A stretch of DNA of 64,000 nt, from contig JBCAML010000018.1 in the NCBI GenBank assembly GCA_038503075.1, forward strand, positions 1,302,001-1,366,000, given 5' to 3'. The stretch is from Gyromitra esculenta (Eukaryota > Ascomycota > Pezizomycetes > Pezizales > Discinaceae). The notes beneath the pieces were generated by a model. The model was given only the letters and a program-made list of their open reading frames with translations, made no database searches and was not told the DNA's origin. The position numbers were made by a program, and so were the translations under genes. Of this stretch, positions 1 to 11,023 are shown in pieces (the first letter of the stretch is position 1; each line of letters opens with the position of its first letter).

Positions 1-843
1 ACCCGTCCTAGTGCTAATAACCTGGCTTGGCTATATCGATTTGTCACCAGTGTGGAGCGTATAAATTGCGCGCCAAGTTCGAAGAAATAGGTTCAAGGTA
101 GGGGATGAAAGGTATACTGGATGAATCAGGGTGATTCACCATTTGTTTTCCTTAGTAGGCTGACCACCAGCGGTACATATGGATCTTGAATCTCGAGTTA
201 GATATCTTTCCCAGGATGCATTCTATGTACCATACTCGCGTCGGGAGTGGATGTTTGTTCGCTGCCCAGTTTTATTGCCTCGGCGCGGTACTAATCTGTC
301 AGGAAAATACGGCCTGTTCCTAGGTCCCATCGCTTATTCCACCTTCTAGGCTATGTAGATGTAATTTGGAAATATATCGGGGATAGAGAGTGAATTCATG
401 GAAAGCATACTAAAAATATATATATGCTCTGGATGAAGTTAAAGTGTTTCAGAGCACCCTCTTTCTCCTGATCTTTTATGCTGCCGCCCGCTGTCTGCAA
501 TTAATACGATAACTACATCTATTAGTACGCTGTTATTGGTGAAGGCAATAATTTTTGTTGTTTGGTTGGCGATTAAGTCTTGATATCTACCAGACTAGCT
601 AGAGCAGGATTTTATCCTGCTCGTTGTGGTTGAGAAAAAACACGCTAACTTACAATCCCAAGTTGCATACATGTAGTTTTAGAACCAACCACCAATCGCC
701 TGCCTCAACTATAAAACAAGCAATTAGCCCAACGCGTGCTCACGTGTTGCTCCTGCGAATTGCGGGGTTGTCTTTACCCCTCTATACCTTCGTAAAGCAG
801 GTCTCGCGCCAACTACCAGTCCTCACAAAACCCCAGAGCCGTC
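1..843. other. Intergenic region upstream of ALG13
   Basis: No coding region is recognisable. The stretch has a TACATGTA palindrome at 668-675 (see the motif finding) and a CACGTG E-box at 741-746, about 100 bp before the ALG13 start codon, a reasonable place for a bHLH-factor site. The open frame that crosses into ALG13 from 624 is an out-of-frame shadow. Confidence 0.5.
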
Positions 844-1533
844 ATGTTCAAACCTTCCAAAATAGCATTTGTAACTGTCGGTGCAACGGCTCCCTTCAAC
901 GCCCTGGTCTCCTCGTGCCTATCCTCTCCTGTAATCGCGGCACTATGTACACAAGGCTACACTGATCTCCGCATCCAATATGGTGCTGGCCGAAGCACAT
1001 TCGAGCAACGACTTACTACAACGATTGGGTCACGACACTCGATTAGTGTTAGTGGGTTTGACTTTGCAGATTCCTTGAGAGAGGAGATTGCGGCAGCTGA
1101 TTTGGTTATTTCGCATGCTGGTACGTGGTGTACGTGGTGAGAAAAGTGAGAAGATAGGGAGGCTGATTCTCGAAGGGTCGGGGTCAATTCTTGATGCGTT
1201 ACGATTTCAGAAGAGGCTGATTGTGGTACCAAATGAGTCACTAATGGACAACCACCAAAAAGAGCTCTCCCAAGAGCTGGAGCGGCAGGGGTATCTAATT
1301 GAAGGTCATGTCGAGTACGAACCTCTTTTCGAGTTTTTCCGTTTTAGAGCTATTTCCATATACACCGTGCTCTTACGGTCAAGAAGCATAAGCTGACTCT
1401 GGACACAAAAAGAGATCTTCAAAATGCTATCTATCAGGCCGAATCAGTCGCATTTACACATTTTCCCGGTTCGGGTAGCAAAAACTTTGTTAACATCTTG
1501 GAGGAGGAGATGGGGATGTTAAGCCTGGATTGA
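844..1533 (+). CDS. ALG13: UDP-N-acetylglucosamine transferase catalytic subunit ALG13
   Basis: Catalytic half of the ALG13-ALG14 enzyme that adds the second GlcNAc to the dolichol-linked oligosaccharide on the cytosolic face of the ER. Three exons are inferred: 844-1120, 1176-1314 and 1413-1533, giving 178 residues. Splicing out 1121-1175 joins VISHAG to GSGSILDAL, the GT28 donor-binding signature, followed by [15 protein letters not shown] and a Glu-rich [13 protein letters not shown] helix. Removing 1315-1412 (branch site GCTGAC) joins EGHVE to DLQNAI and the usual fungal C-terminus with LEEEMG. The reading frame closes exactly. The length is close to the roughly 200-residue fungal family. 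ALG13 has no membrane anchor and relies on ALG14, which is not in this window. The start ATG precedes the expected beta-strand ([10 protein letters not shown]) by four residues, supporting it. Confidence 0.93.
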
Positions 1534-2235
1534 TAGGCATGCGCTGGTTGCAGTCTATCATAACCATTATCTAAGCTCTGGTAGTTGAAACTGGAACCTT
1601 AGTTGTTCCCAAACACCGCATAGGTGATACGTCCGTCGTTTTGGTATAATTTAGTTACCGGGAGCTGCGGTGTTCAGCTTGGTGAGAGACAGAGAGCGGG
1701 GGAGGTTAACTTATTATTGTATAATATTTATTCTCAAGGGTTTATCCGGACTAACTGCGGGCCAAGGTACTTTTATTTTATGTGCATAAAAACATGTTCT
1801 ATGGGTGATATCTGTTTTGTCAAGCTGCAGGCGCCCTCCAAGGAAAATAAGCCCAATACCAGGAGGAACAAATCCCACGCTGCGGGTTGGTAATCGAACC
1901 CGCCCTCAAAAAAACGAATAACTACCCAAATTTCCTACTAGCTAAACCTAGCGAGGTAAAATACGTGCCGTATTGTTTTTGAGGCGTTCTAGGATATGAG
2001 TTATGTTATGGACTCAAGATTATCTCCTAGAAAAACACGAGGCTGGTTTACAATCCGACACGTTGGTTCAGCGAGAAAGTAAGTCAGTCTCTCACTGAGC
2101 TTGGAGGATTTGGTTCCTGTACTCTTTTCAGTTAAAGTTGCACACCCTTATAGAGAACCGAACAAACCCATTCGTCCAGAAACCTGGCGTCCGTTATAAC
2201 GGGACACGACAGTATCCCAACAACCCGAATTAAGC
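1534..2235. other. Intergenic region, no gene seen
   Basis: AT-rich stretch between ALG13 and the NLR-head relic. Open frames are short and resemble nothing I recognise. A B-box-like string lies near 1890 on the minus strand but does not fold as a tRNA. Confidence 0.4.
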
Positions 2236-2740
2236 GTGTCGACCTCGCATACTATCTACACTCTTCCACAGTCGAGTCTTGACTTCCAGAAGTTAGAAAT
2301 GGCCGAAGTCCTGAGTCTAACCTCGAGTATCATTGCTGTCGTTCAGCTAGCAGACCAGGTTCTTGGCCTGAGTTGGGACTATGTTGGGAGTTTGAAAGGA
2401 GTATCAGAATGTATTTCTGAGTTTAGGAGTAAACCTAACGAACTTGGTCTGGTGCCTAACCTTGTGCTTGAACATGCCGAAACGAAACGAAACCCGAATA
2501 GTCGATGGCACTGGAGTGGCAGGGGGGGGAAGTTGGCCTGCTTAAGAAGTGTACTGAAGGGCTGGAAAAATTCCGAAAGGAGCCAGAGCCGAAGAGTGGG
2601 TTTAAAGGTGTGACCAATAACCTAGGATGGCCCACTACAGGAATTAGAAACGTTGCAATACACTTTATGGATAGAGAGACAGAAGAGTCTTTTCAACCTC
2701 GCTTTGACGGCTGGTAACAAGTGGCTTAATATTGGGAACT
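2236..2740 (+). pseudogene. Relic of a Fungal_N (NLR-head) domain gene
   Basis: The first frame carries a typical start of the fungal NLR/STAND N-terminal domain: MAEVLSLTSSIIAVVQLADQ from 2299, then VLGLSWDYVGSLKGV. Agreement with the family is lost after about 2415. It resumes in another frame near 2530-2640 (GGLLKKCTEGLEKF-type segment, then PKSGFKGV and a WPTT element). It shifts again near 2655-2720, where the conserved helix that normally follows reads in a third frame. At least two frame disruptions therefore separate segments that occur in the right family order, and no NACHT, ankyrin or WD repeats follow. This is best read as the broken N-terminal exon of a lost heterokaryon-incompatibility or NLR-type gene. 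The intact relative in this window is at 34606-36169. It is unlikely to be a multi-intron gene, because no good donor/acceptor pair restores all three segments. Confidence 0.65.
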
Positions 2741-3427
2741 TACTATAGAAATGTACTACTGATCTTGGAACGACTTAGTGCTCTATGAACGGCAATTCAA
2801 GAGGGTGAACAAGGAATTGAGAAGTTTTTGCAGGGTTAGCAACCAAGGGCGCTAAGCGTCAGAAAGGTGACCTTCGTTTTAGGTTTTTTCTTTAGGCCTT
2901 TTTTTTTTTTGGTAGTTGTGTTTCCGTTATGCCTATTTCTTATGATTTGATCTACTTTGCGCATAGTTCGTCTATGAATGGGAGGTAGACGGCGATCAAG
3001 ACTTTGATTTCTCTTGGGAGTTTTTCCTAGATGCTTTGGCTGTCCCAGGATGAGTAGCCGTGTAGTGTACAGTTTCTACGTGTCTTGTCTTGTATTTCAT
3101 TTTACATTTTCTATTGCTTAAACGAACCAGGTAAAGGATCAAGTTTAATGTTGACGGCAGTGCAAAAGACTTTCCCCAAGTCTCGTAGTGTAGAAACCGC
3201 ACAAATCGCGAAACCTGAATTCCTTCGAAAAGAAAAGAAACGAGATGAAAAAAAGAACTCCTCCCATGTATTGTTTGTAATTGTTTACATACGTCCAGCC
3301 CCCGCCAGTAACCCTCAAGCCTCCAAGAAAGTAGAAAAGTATACCATCATATCCTATAAAATCACTTCTTCCTACCTCTTCATCACAATCCATCACTCGC
3401 CTCTTCGCCCACCTCTGCAGACATCCA
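2741..3427. other. Intergenic region 3' of the AP-1 beta gene
   Basis: No gene is supported. There is a poly-T tract near 2899-2910. The overlapping frames on both strands at 3085-3495 are low-quality, and the 3428-3495 part is the last exon of the neighbouring minus-strand gene. Confidence 0.45.
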
Positions 3428-6095
3428 TTACAGCAGCAAAAGATCACCTCCGGTACTCGGCGAATATAAGTCCTGTGGCACGCCTTGACTAACAACTACA
3501 CCGCAACCACCAGCGCCCGTCAGCTTTTTTTTTTCTTCCTCCCCCTTTTCACTCCCCAAATTCCAATTAATCACGCAAAAAAAACAAAAAACAACGCTAA
3601 CAGAAAATAACTCTCCTCCCGCTCTCCAGCTTCGTCCAAAACACATGATCGTCATCATCAACATCGAGAGGTTCACAGGACTCACCATACTGTCCCCCGC
3701 CCTGCACCGGTCCTCCACCAACCGCAAATGGGTTCGTTCCAGCCCCGCCACCACCGACTCCGGCAAAGTAATCATCCACTTGGTCCACCGCTTCACGTAT
3801 GTCGCCACCGAGTAAATTCCCGTCTTCGTCGCCGAGGCGTTCGTCTCCATCCCGCGCTTGGAGCGCGCGCCGATTCGCCTGCTCTGCCATCGCCGTGGGC
3901 AGGAGATGTCGCTGCAGCGCTGGACTGTCGGCGAGTCGCTTGGGCCGCGCGGTACGGAATACTTGGTTCACGGGCTTGAGGTATACGGTTGCGAGGGTGC
4001 CCACGTTGAGGCACATTTCCTCCAGTGTTGCCGGGTCCAGCTTTTCTGTTTCCGCGGTAATGGGGGGTTTCTCCCCCATTACGATCTTCTTCGCAGTTGC
4101 TGGGTCGGCGGACAGGAGGCGCCAGTACATATAGCCCCTGTCTCTCAGATCTGGATTATCTGTTTCCTCCGTGGCCCATTTGAGGACTTTGGGGACTAGG
4201 TCTTGCCCTTTAGTGGGGCGCTGGATGAATAGCTTTACGGTAGCGGTGAGGAGGGCTAGTTGTACTTCGACCGGCTCGTCTTGAAAGCTGAATAGGAAGT
4301 CTTCGAGTAGGACATCGCTGTTTTCTATCCGGTCTGCGTATTGGCCAATCACCCAGATCATGGCGGCTTTGGCTTCTGGCTCGTCGAGGGAGTCGAGGTT
4401 CTCGCAGAGCGTGCTGATTATGGATTCGTATTGGTTTGGGTATTTACGGAAGATGTTGCGGATTACGACGGTTGCTTCTTGGACTATGTAGGATACTTTA
4501 GTAGAGACCAGTTCCAGGAGCGTGTTTATGCAGCGACGGGCAGCGGGCTCGATCTTGATTGCGAGTTTTCCGATCGCGCGGACGGATTTACGGACGAAGT
4601 GGACGTCGATCTCGGTGGCATATCTAGAACTGTTAGTGTAGCTACCGGGGGCTGGGGAGGGGACGGGGCATACTCGCGGAGCTCGGTTAGGACCTCTTCG
4701 ATGTTGTCTTCGTTTGCTAGCATGAAGATTAGCTCTAGCTTCGTCACTTTGACGTAGATAGGGTCGTTGTATTTGCAGAAGAACACGCGGATATCGTTTC
4801 GCAGGACCTCGGGACGACGCTGGAGGATTAGGAGGGCGTTGCGGAGCGCGAGGTACTGTACTTCGGGGCCTTTGGCAAGTAGGGTTACGAGTGGCGGGGA
4901 GAGCTTCCGGCAGAGTGCGGAAATCTCCTTGGGGTCGGAGATGTAGTTCATTAGGTAGAGGATTACCCGGATGCAGGTTAGCACTACGGAGGAGTTGCTG
5001 TGCTGAAGGCGAGGGGATATGCGTTCGGCCATTATGGTGGCTTCGGAACACTCTTGTGGGACGTAGGCCATGAGGGCTTCGAGGATGTAGGTTTGGCCCC
5101 ATCTAGATTTGTCAGTACGGCGGGCGTGGGCGAAGGGAGTAGGACGTACTCGGAACAGTCTGGGAGAATTTGTACAATCTTGCTGGCGTTCGAGTGGTCA
5201 ATGGTAAGCTTGATATTCTCGTTCCTTTCCCAGATATCCATCAATGCCACCAGCGCGCTCGCGACTACAGTTGGGTTATCGTCTTTCAGCAAGCTATTGA
5301 GCCCTTCTATCAGTCCTACCAAGCCATTCTTGCCCGCGCTGCCTTCGACAAGCTCACGGTCGTGGTCGTAGAGCTTTGCGACGCAGAAGGCAGCCGTCTT
5401 GCGGACGTATGGGTCGTTGTCACGCAAGAGCACCCGCAGAGGCTCAACAGTGGCCTCAATGAACTGCGGGACGTGGATATACGACATTGTGCGCAGGGCG
5501 AGGGCGCGCACGAGGGGGTTCGGGTCGTCCATGTCCTGGGCGTGGGCGTGTCCATGTCAGTCGAGTGAGAAGCTGTGAGGCTGAGGGGAGAGGGACACTA
5601 ACGGCAATCAGGATGGGGAGGGCGCGCTGGGCCATATCGGGCTTCATGCGGCCGTAGTTGACGAGGAAGAGGAAGCACCTGGGACCAATCAGCATTGCGG
5701 ATCCAGCTCGTATATAGCTCCCCTTGAGCTCTGGCTGGCCTGAGCCCCCTCAACGCACATCTTCTTGATCTCCAGAGTAGGAATGGTCATGCACTGGATC
5801 ACGTCCGGGAACAGGGCGGCCATGTCGTTGTTGCTCATGGTCATGTTGGCGACTATCTTCTTGAGCGCGATCTTCTTGCGCGCGAAGTTCTTGTCCTTCT
5901 TGTCGCTGTTGAGTTCGACGCGGAGCTCGGCGACTTTGCCCTGTGGTTGGGGATGCCGCGTTCATGGGGCACGCGTTAGAGCTGGCACTGGTACTGTGGG
6001 GGGCGGATATGGGGAGTATATCGAGGGCTCGGGGGGGGGTGGGACTGAAACAGACATACCCGCGCGAAGAAACGAGCATCACCTCCGCTGGCCAT
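3428..6095 (-). CDS. APL2: AP-1 complex beta subunit (beta-adaptin)
   Basis: Large subunit of the clathrin adaptor AP-1 (trans-Golgi/endosome sorting). Seven minus-strand exons are inferred: 6095-6060, 5940-5759, 5678-5603, 5535-5150, 5102-4674, 4623-3686 and 3495-3428. They total 2115 nt, or 704 residues, close to fungal AP-1 beta and lacking the C-terminal ear of animal beta-adaptins. The N-terminus [19 protein letters not shown] and the solenoid signatures [57 protein letters not shown] and [19 protein letters not shown] are diagnostic. Every intron is GT-AG and the family sequence continues across each joint (for example LPDCSE to [10 protein letters not shown]). The last intron (3685-3496) replaces a read-through tail with a short tail ending in DLLLL. 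The gene is head-to-head with EMC4, 415 bp apart. Confidence 0.93.
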
Positions 6096-6510
6096 TGTGT
6101 CCGGGGGGTAGCGGTGGGGAGAGAGGGAGGATCTGCTGGTGGAGTCGGGCTGCTGGTGGGGGTGGATTCGTGCAGGACTCGCCGACGGCAACTGGGCTCA
6201 CTCAGGCACGGAAGTCTGGTTGAGGATCTCGTCTCGTCTCGTCTCGTGTCGTCTCTCGCTCTCTCGCGGCCCTGTCGTCTCCTGGCCGGGAGCCGCGCCC
6301 TTCCCCCGGACGGCAACTGCAGGGACGCTGCTTACATAACACTCGGCCACCCCAAATGTGCTTAGTTGTTTCCATCGAGTCCGTCTCTCAACCTCACCTC
6401 TTCTCCGTCCACCATCACCCTCTGCTCCCTCACCACCACCACTCTCCGTCTCTTCGGATCATCACCCTCGCTTTACCGTCCATCGCTCCCTTCGCTATCT
6501 GCAGAGACAA
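6096..6510. promoter_or_regulatory. Shared divergent promoter, AP-1 beta / EMC4
   Basis: These 415 bp separate the start codons of two divergently transcribed membrane-system genes. It contains a run of CGTCT-type short repeats near 6229-6255 (tctcgtctcgtctcgtgtcg) and a pyrimidine-rich tract just before the EMC4 start. I see no convincing TATA box. Confidence 0.5.
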
Positions 6511-7302
6511 ATGGCTCCCCATGGCCCTCCCCGTATCCCGCCACCCCCGGCTCCTGCCTGGGTCATCGACCTGAACAACCTCCCCACGTCCCGTCCGAAA
6601 CCCTCTCCCTCGATCCCGGATCCACCTGGCTTCTCCCATGGTGCTGGCAGCAAGGTTACTACTCCCCCATTCACCCTTTCCGTGCTGGAATCAGCATTAC
6701 CACCTCTGTCCAGCAGTAACTTACCCCCTCTTAGAAACCTGGTAGCAAACCTCACCCAGCCCCGACCCCCACTGAAACCGACGACCTCTTCCTCAAAAAG
6801 GCCTGGGAGCTTGCTCTTGCTCCCGCCAAATCGATCCCCATGAATGCGATTATGATGTACATGTCCGGAAACACCCTGCAAATCTTCTCTATCATGATGA
6901 CGGCGATGCTCTTTATGAACCCCCTCAAGGCACTTTCTACGGTCGGCTCCACGTTTGCTCGGTTTGATAATGAACGGACTCACTCGAGACTGTGGCCGGT
7001 CAAGTTGGCGTATATCGGACTGCAGATTGCGACGATTGCATTGGGTATTTGGAAGGTTAATGGAATGGGATTATTACCGTATGTTCTCTCGAATCTCAGA
7101 AAGGGGGGGTGGAATTGACGGACATTGAGTTTTATTGGACTTCTCTACGTTCTGCTGTTCCAATTCATCCCATACTTCTTTTCTTCTTTTTTATTTGAAG
7201 CTAGTTTTCGCTAACACTCTCTACAGGACAACGCGCTCCGATTGGTTAGCATGGGAATTCGAACGGCAACCGCTGGAATACTCGGCGTCTGCCTTCCAGT
7301 AG
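6511..7302 (+). CDS. EMC4: ER membrane protein complex subunit 4
   Basis: Subunit of the EMC insertase, which places tail-anchored and multi-pass proteins into the ER membrane. Three exons are inferred: 6511-6654, 6735-7078 and 7227-7302 (187 residues). The family core is in exon 2: TDDLFLKKAWELALAPAKS, then PMNAIMMYMSGNTLQIFSI with the first membrane helix, NPLKALS, and a second helix around the LAYIGLQIATIALGIWKVN segment. Removing 7079-7226 joins GMGLLP to TTRSDWLAWEFER, the usual EMC4 C-terminus. The proline-rich N-terminal 70 residues include WVIDLNNLP and PPGF, typical of fungal EMC4. The start codon has A at -3. The first intron (6655-6734) fits by frame and by joining GAGSK to KPGSK; the N-terminal exon is the least conserved part. 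Confidence 0.92.
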
Positions 7303-7585
7303 CAATATTGTCCGTCACACAGGGGGTACAGTGTGGCGATCCGTTGTCTAGGTGTAGGGTAGTGGCTATCTAAGCGGGAGCATGTTTTTGTTCCCTTTTC
7401 ACTCATTTTCAAGAGACTGTACGACGAGATTTATATCCATAGTATACCGAGGTGTGGCAACCTTGGTCTGGCGCGGGTTGGGCGGATGTTCGAATAGTAT
7501 AGAAGGAATATTACTGGTTCTAGGCGCAGCCTGAGTTGTACAAGTGACTATTGACTATTGACTATGTGCTACTGATTTTCTTAGA

Positions 7586-8467
7586 CTATAACTTGCTGTC
7601 CTTCCACTTTGGTTTCCTCCTCTCTACAAACGCCTTTAAGCCCTCCCTGATGTTCTCCCCATTTCGCAATTCCTTTCCAATCCCATTCCACACCTTCCCA
7701 ACCGAGACCCCCACATCCTCCCCGTTCCACGCACTCCTCAATCCTGCTCGTGTCACAATAACACTATCCGGACTACACTCCACCACCCTCCCAGCCATCT
7801 CAATCGCAGCAGCAACCACATCCTCCCCTTCACCAACAACCCTATTAATAATCCCCCACCTCTCCGCCTCAACCGCACTCAGCACCCTGCCCGCCAGTGC
7901 AACCTCCGACGCCCGCGGCATCCCCACCAGTAATGCCAGTCTCGGCAACGCCCCTGCAAACGCAGCAACTCCAATCCGCGCTTCCGGCAACCCAAACGTG
8001 CTCCTTTCCGTCGCAACCGCCATATCTGCACCCAGCACCATTTCAAACCCACCACCTACACACAACCCGTCGATCGCAGCGATGATGGGTTTTTTACCAA
8101 TGCGTTGGGAGAGTCCGCCGAATCCTGAGGGCGGATGTGACGGCGCAGCATCAGCATCAGCTGTAGCAGTGGTGGTGGTGGTGGTGGTAGAGGGGGGAGG
8201 AAGAGAGGAGCCCCATTCCTTTAGATCCTGACCCGCGCAGAAAGAAGGTATTTTCCCACCGGACGCGCCGGTTATGATTGCGCAGCGCAGACTTGGCTGG
8301 GCGTCGTACCAGGTCCAGAGAGCGTGGAGTTCGTGGTGCGAGGGGGTGGGGAGGCTGTTGAGGTGGGAGGAGCGATTGATGGTTGCGAGGAGGAGGGAGG
8401 GGGTGGGGAAGGAGATCAGGAGGGAAGGAGTTGGAGGAGGGGGCGATGTTAGAGATGGTGGGTACAT
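7586..8467 (-). CDS. Peroxisomal enoyl-CoA hydratase/isomerase family protein (PTS1 SKL)
   Basis: Crotonase-fold protein of 293 residues in one exon. The oxyanion-hole segments IPSFCAGQDLKEW and GLCVGGGFEMVLGADMAVA are present. Both glutamates used by true hydratases appear to be kept: one in GGGFEM and one in FGLPEARIG. The protein ends in SKL, a consensus peroxisomal targeting signal, so it probably acts on acyl-CoA esters in the peroxisome (beta-oxidation or side-chain breakdown). The substrate cannot be told from sequence. An acidic/poly-threonine insert around residues 95-110 is encoded by a GTG/GGT run at 8170-8190. It sits in a surface loop between the two halves of the active site and is probably dispensable. 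The single-exon structure contrasts with its intron-rich neighbours. Confidence 0.9.
   Translation of the reverse strand: MYPPSLTSPPPPTPSLLISFPTPSLLLATINRSSHLNSLPTPSHHELHALWTWYDAQPSLRCAIITGASGGKIPSFCAGQDLKEWGSSLPPPSTTTTTTTATADADAAPSHPPSGFGGLSQRIGKKPIIAAIDGLCVGGGFEMVLGADMAVATERSTFGLPEARIGVAAFAGALPRLALLVGMPRASEVALAGRVLSAVEAERWGIINRVVGEGEDVVAAAIEMAGRVVECSPDSVIVTRAGLRSAWNGEDVGVSVGKVWNGIGKELRNGENIREGLKAFVERRKPKWKDSKL
8164..8191. repeat. Trinucleotide GTG/GGT microsatellite inside the crotonase gene
   Basis: A run of GTG/GGT triplets (antisense of ACC/ACT codons) encodes the polythreonine stretch of the enoyl-CoA hydratase-like protein. It is in frame, so length changes would alter only the number of threonines. 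Confidence 0.7.
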
Positions 8468-10828
8468 TGTAGATTAGTTTTGGAGTGGGCTGGTAGTGGG
8501 GCTTGATGATTTCGATTGAGTTATGGGTCTGGTTAGTACTTATGCTACTTTACTTTGGAATAGAGCAGAGTATAGTTAGGGAAAGCTGTGTTCTACTATA
8601 CTGTATTCTAGCTGCTGTACCAAGGCTGCTTTTTATGCTGTGGTTGTAGACGTGCCTACCGTACAGGGGATGGAATATCGGTATTTGGAATATCTGGCGA
8701 TAACTAATATGTGCCGAGGCTGTGGTTGGAATCTGGGGAAGTGAGCCGAGGCTTCTCGGGAGGAGCCGAACCGCTCGTGCGTGCGCTGTGTTTGATGCCA
8801 AGGGATTTACTTGCTGGGTTGTTTCATTGCTGCTGCAACGTCTGTCATTGACCTTCGACCACTACCAACCAACGACACTACACTGGGTACACAAACAAAG
8901 TTGGCAGCGGAAATAACTTATATTTTATTTTTATCATCCTGTGGAATTGACAGCTGTTTATCGAGTTAGGTTCATGCTGATTGCTCCTTATTTCACTGCG
9001 GTGGAGATGGGTTATTACTGCGAAGCATCGAAAAGGGTTCATTAGATTGAAGCTTGCTTGTTAGAATACTGGATTTATCCCATTTTACGTCGCGTTCATT
9101 CGATTCCCGGAGGTTCCCAGGTTGGAAATTTAGCTTTTGGAGCGGACGGCATCATTCAAATACCTACATACTTGATCGGGCGGAGGCCATTGAGTAGCGG
9201 TGATGAACTCAGAGAGAGTGTGGGACGTTTATAGCGATGATAGAGATGCTTTTCATGCTGTCTGTCGTCACGGTTGACTTTTTGCTGACTGGGTGATAGA
9301 TTGCTTAATTCACATTGCGGTTTCTTCTGCAGACGATATTTCGAGAATACCAGCGTTCTTTAGAACGTGGGCTATGATTGAAAATGAAGTGGCTGCTACT
9401 TTAGGGCCTACTGTTCAGATGTTCGGTCCTGTCGGGTTATTGTGGCTAGCCCACGCTGCGACGGACCAGAATGAGGATTCCCTCGATTGATTATTCTTTT
9501 ATGGAACTTAGACTATTCCCCTCACCCAGAAACATAAACAATACCGGCAGGCGATCCGTTTGTGCCGGTATAATCAGATTGCATAATAATGTCTCAAAAC
9601 ACTGCAATGGGGTATACAAGCAGCTCTTATCGTAAACGCATTGGAGACGGACAAGCGGGGTATTCCGTATTCACCCACCCGCAGCAAACACCGGAAGCGG
9701 TATCTCATCGCTAAGCAGAAACCAGTCCACGGAATTTTAATCAATCTCCCCTTCTATTAGCGAAAGATTTGGTGCTGCAATAGCTAACTATATCGTTGTG
9801 TGCAGTGACAGAACCCGAACACCTATCTCTTTTACCAGCAGTATTTTCAACAACGGCGGAAGAACTGGTTTATTTCGCTTCTAAGATACAATCCCTTTGC
9901 GAATGAACTGTTGAACTAACTTTTTGCTGAGAAAAGTGATAGGGCGATATTCTTGGACTGAACTATGTATGTTGTGCGCAGATATCGTTCGTTGGTGGTG
10001 TTTTACTCACTGTGGTGATAGAAGAAAACTACTGTATTTCTTGTCTAGAGAGGGGGGGGGTTGCATAGCTTTCATGGGGAGATTGCACTTCGGTTTCGTA
10101 TCGATTGAGTTCTGACCGTTTAGTAGGGTTTGAGATATTGGTTACACCGAGAAAGAAGAAACGAAATCTTATTCAGGCTTGATTTCAGTACTTGACGTGT
10201 AAGAGTACATCGCAGCTCTGCGGAGTGTGATGTTACCCGATACTACTCCACTTGGGGAAAATTGGACTATACTGGAGAGACATTAAGCACTCCTCTCTAT
10301 ACAACCCCGTGCCTGGAAAGTACGCAGTTCGTTGCTAGTCTCTACATTCAGCGGCTTTTCGTCGACACAAAAGGGTAGCAACAGGAATGAGCTAGAGCTA
10401 TTCTCCGTCACAGTAATACAGTATCATGACATCTCAGCAAAGGTGTTCGTCACGAAGCATATTATTCTCACTCTGCACTGCATTTCTGGGATATGCACAA
10501 TAATCGAGTGATCTGACTCTGACTCTCCATAAGAAGACAACGGATACTGCAATCCACAGCATTAGTAGATAGACCAGTCTCTAAGATTTAACTAAACTAA
10601 TATATTTGCAAGAGAGACTACATACAGATTAGAGAAGCTAACTACTCCCTACCTAGATTCCCATTTGGGATCACACTTAGCGGCAGCTAGCTCAACACGC
10701 CAATGAGAGGCCGCACCTGTTCTACGACCTTCTGAGATCTCATCTTATTTCTTGCTTAATTCTAAAACAACCACCTATCCTGAAAGGCTAATAAAGATCT
10801 AGAAACATCAAGCACTGACGTCAGTTCC

Positions 10829-11023
10829 ATGGACTTCCAGAAACTCGAGTCAGCGAACGGGTATTCTTTCAGCGAACTTCAAGCTCTAGGATCGGTATTG
10901 CTATTTCAAACGACATCACTTATAATCTTACTCCAGCTCTGCAATCTTGGGAAAATCATTGCTGGTCACGTCAATAGACTGAGTTTCATTCCGACCTGTT
11001 TTGTTGGTCTACTGCAATACTAA
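10829..11023 (+). pseudogene. Possible second NLR-head relic
   Basis: Short frame beginning MDFQKLESANG with a hydrophobic helix TSLIILLQLCNLGK. The order (leader, then hydrophobic helix, then a GHVN-like turn) resembles the start of Fungal_N domains, and the leader matches the relic near 2280. Nothing downstream continues the domain. The resemblance is short and could be chance. Confidence 0.25.

Noticed and set aside
140..175. 5S rRNA-like GACCACCAGCG string
   Set aside because: Only the short string matches; the rest of a 5S gene is absent.
3597..3684. Read-through C-terminus as the main end of AP-1 beta
   Set aside because: The spliced alternative has consensus GTGAGT/branch/AG signals and gives a family-like tail. 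It is kept only as a possible isoform (see finding).
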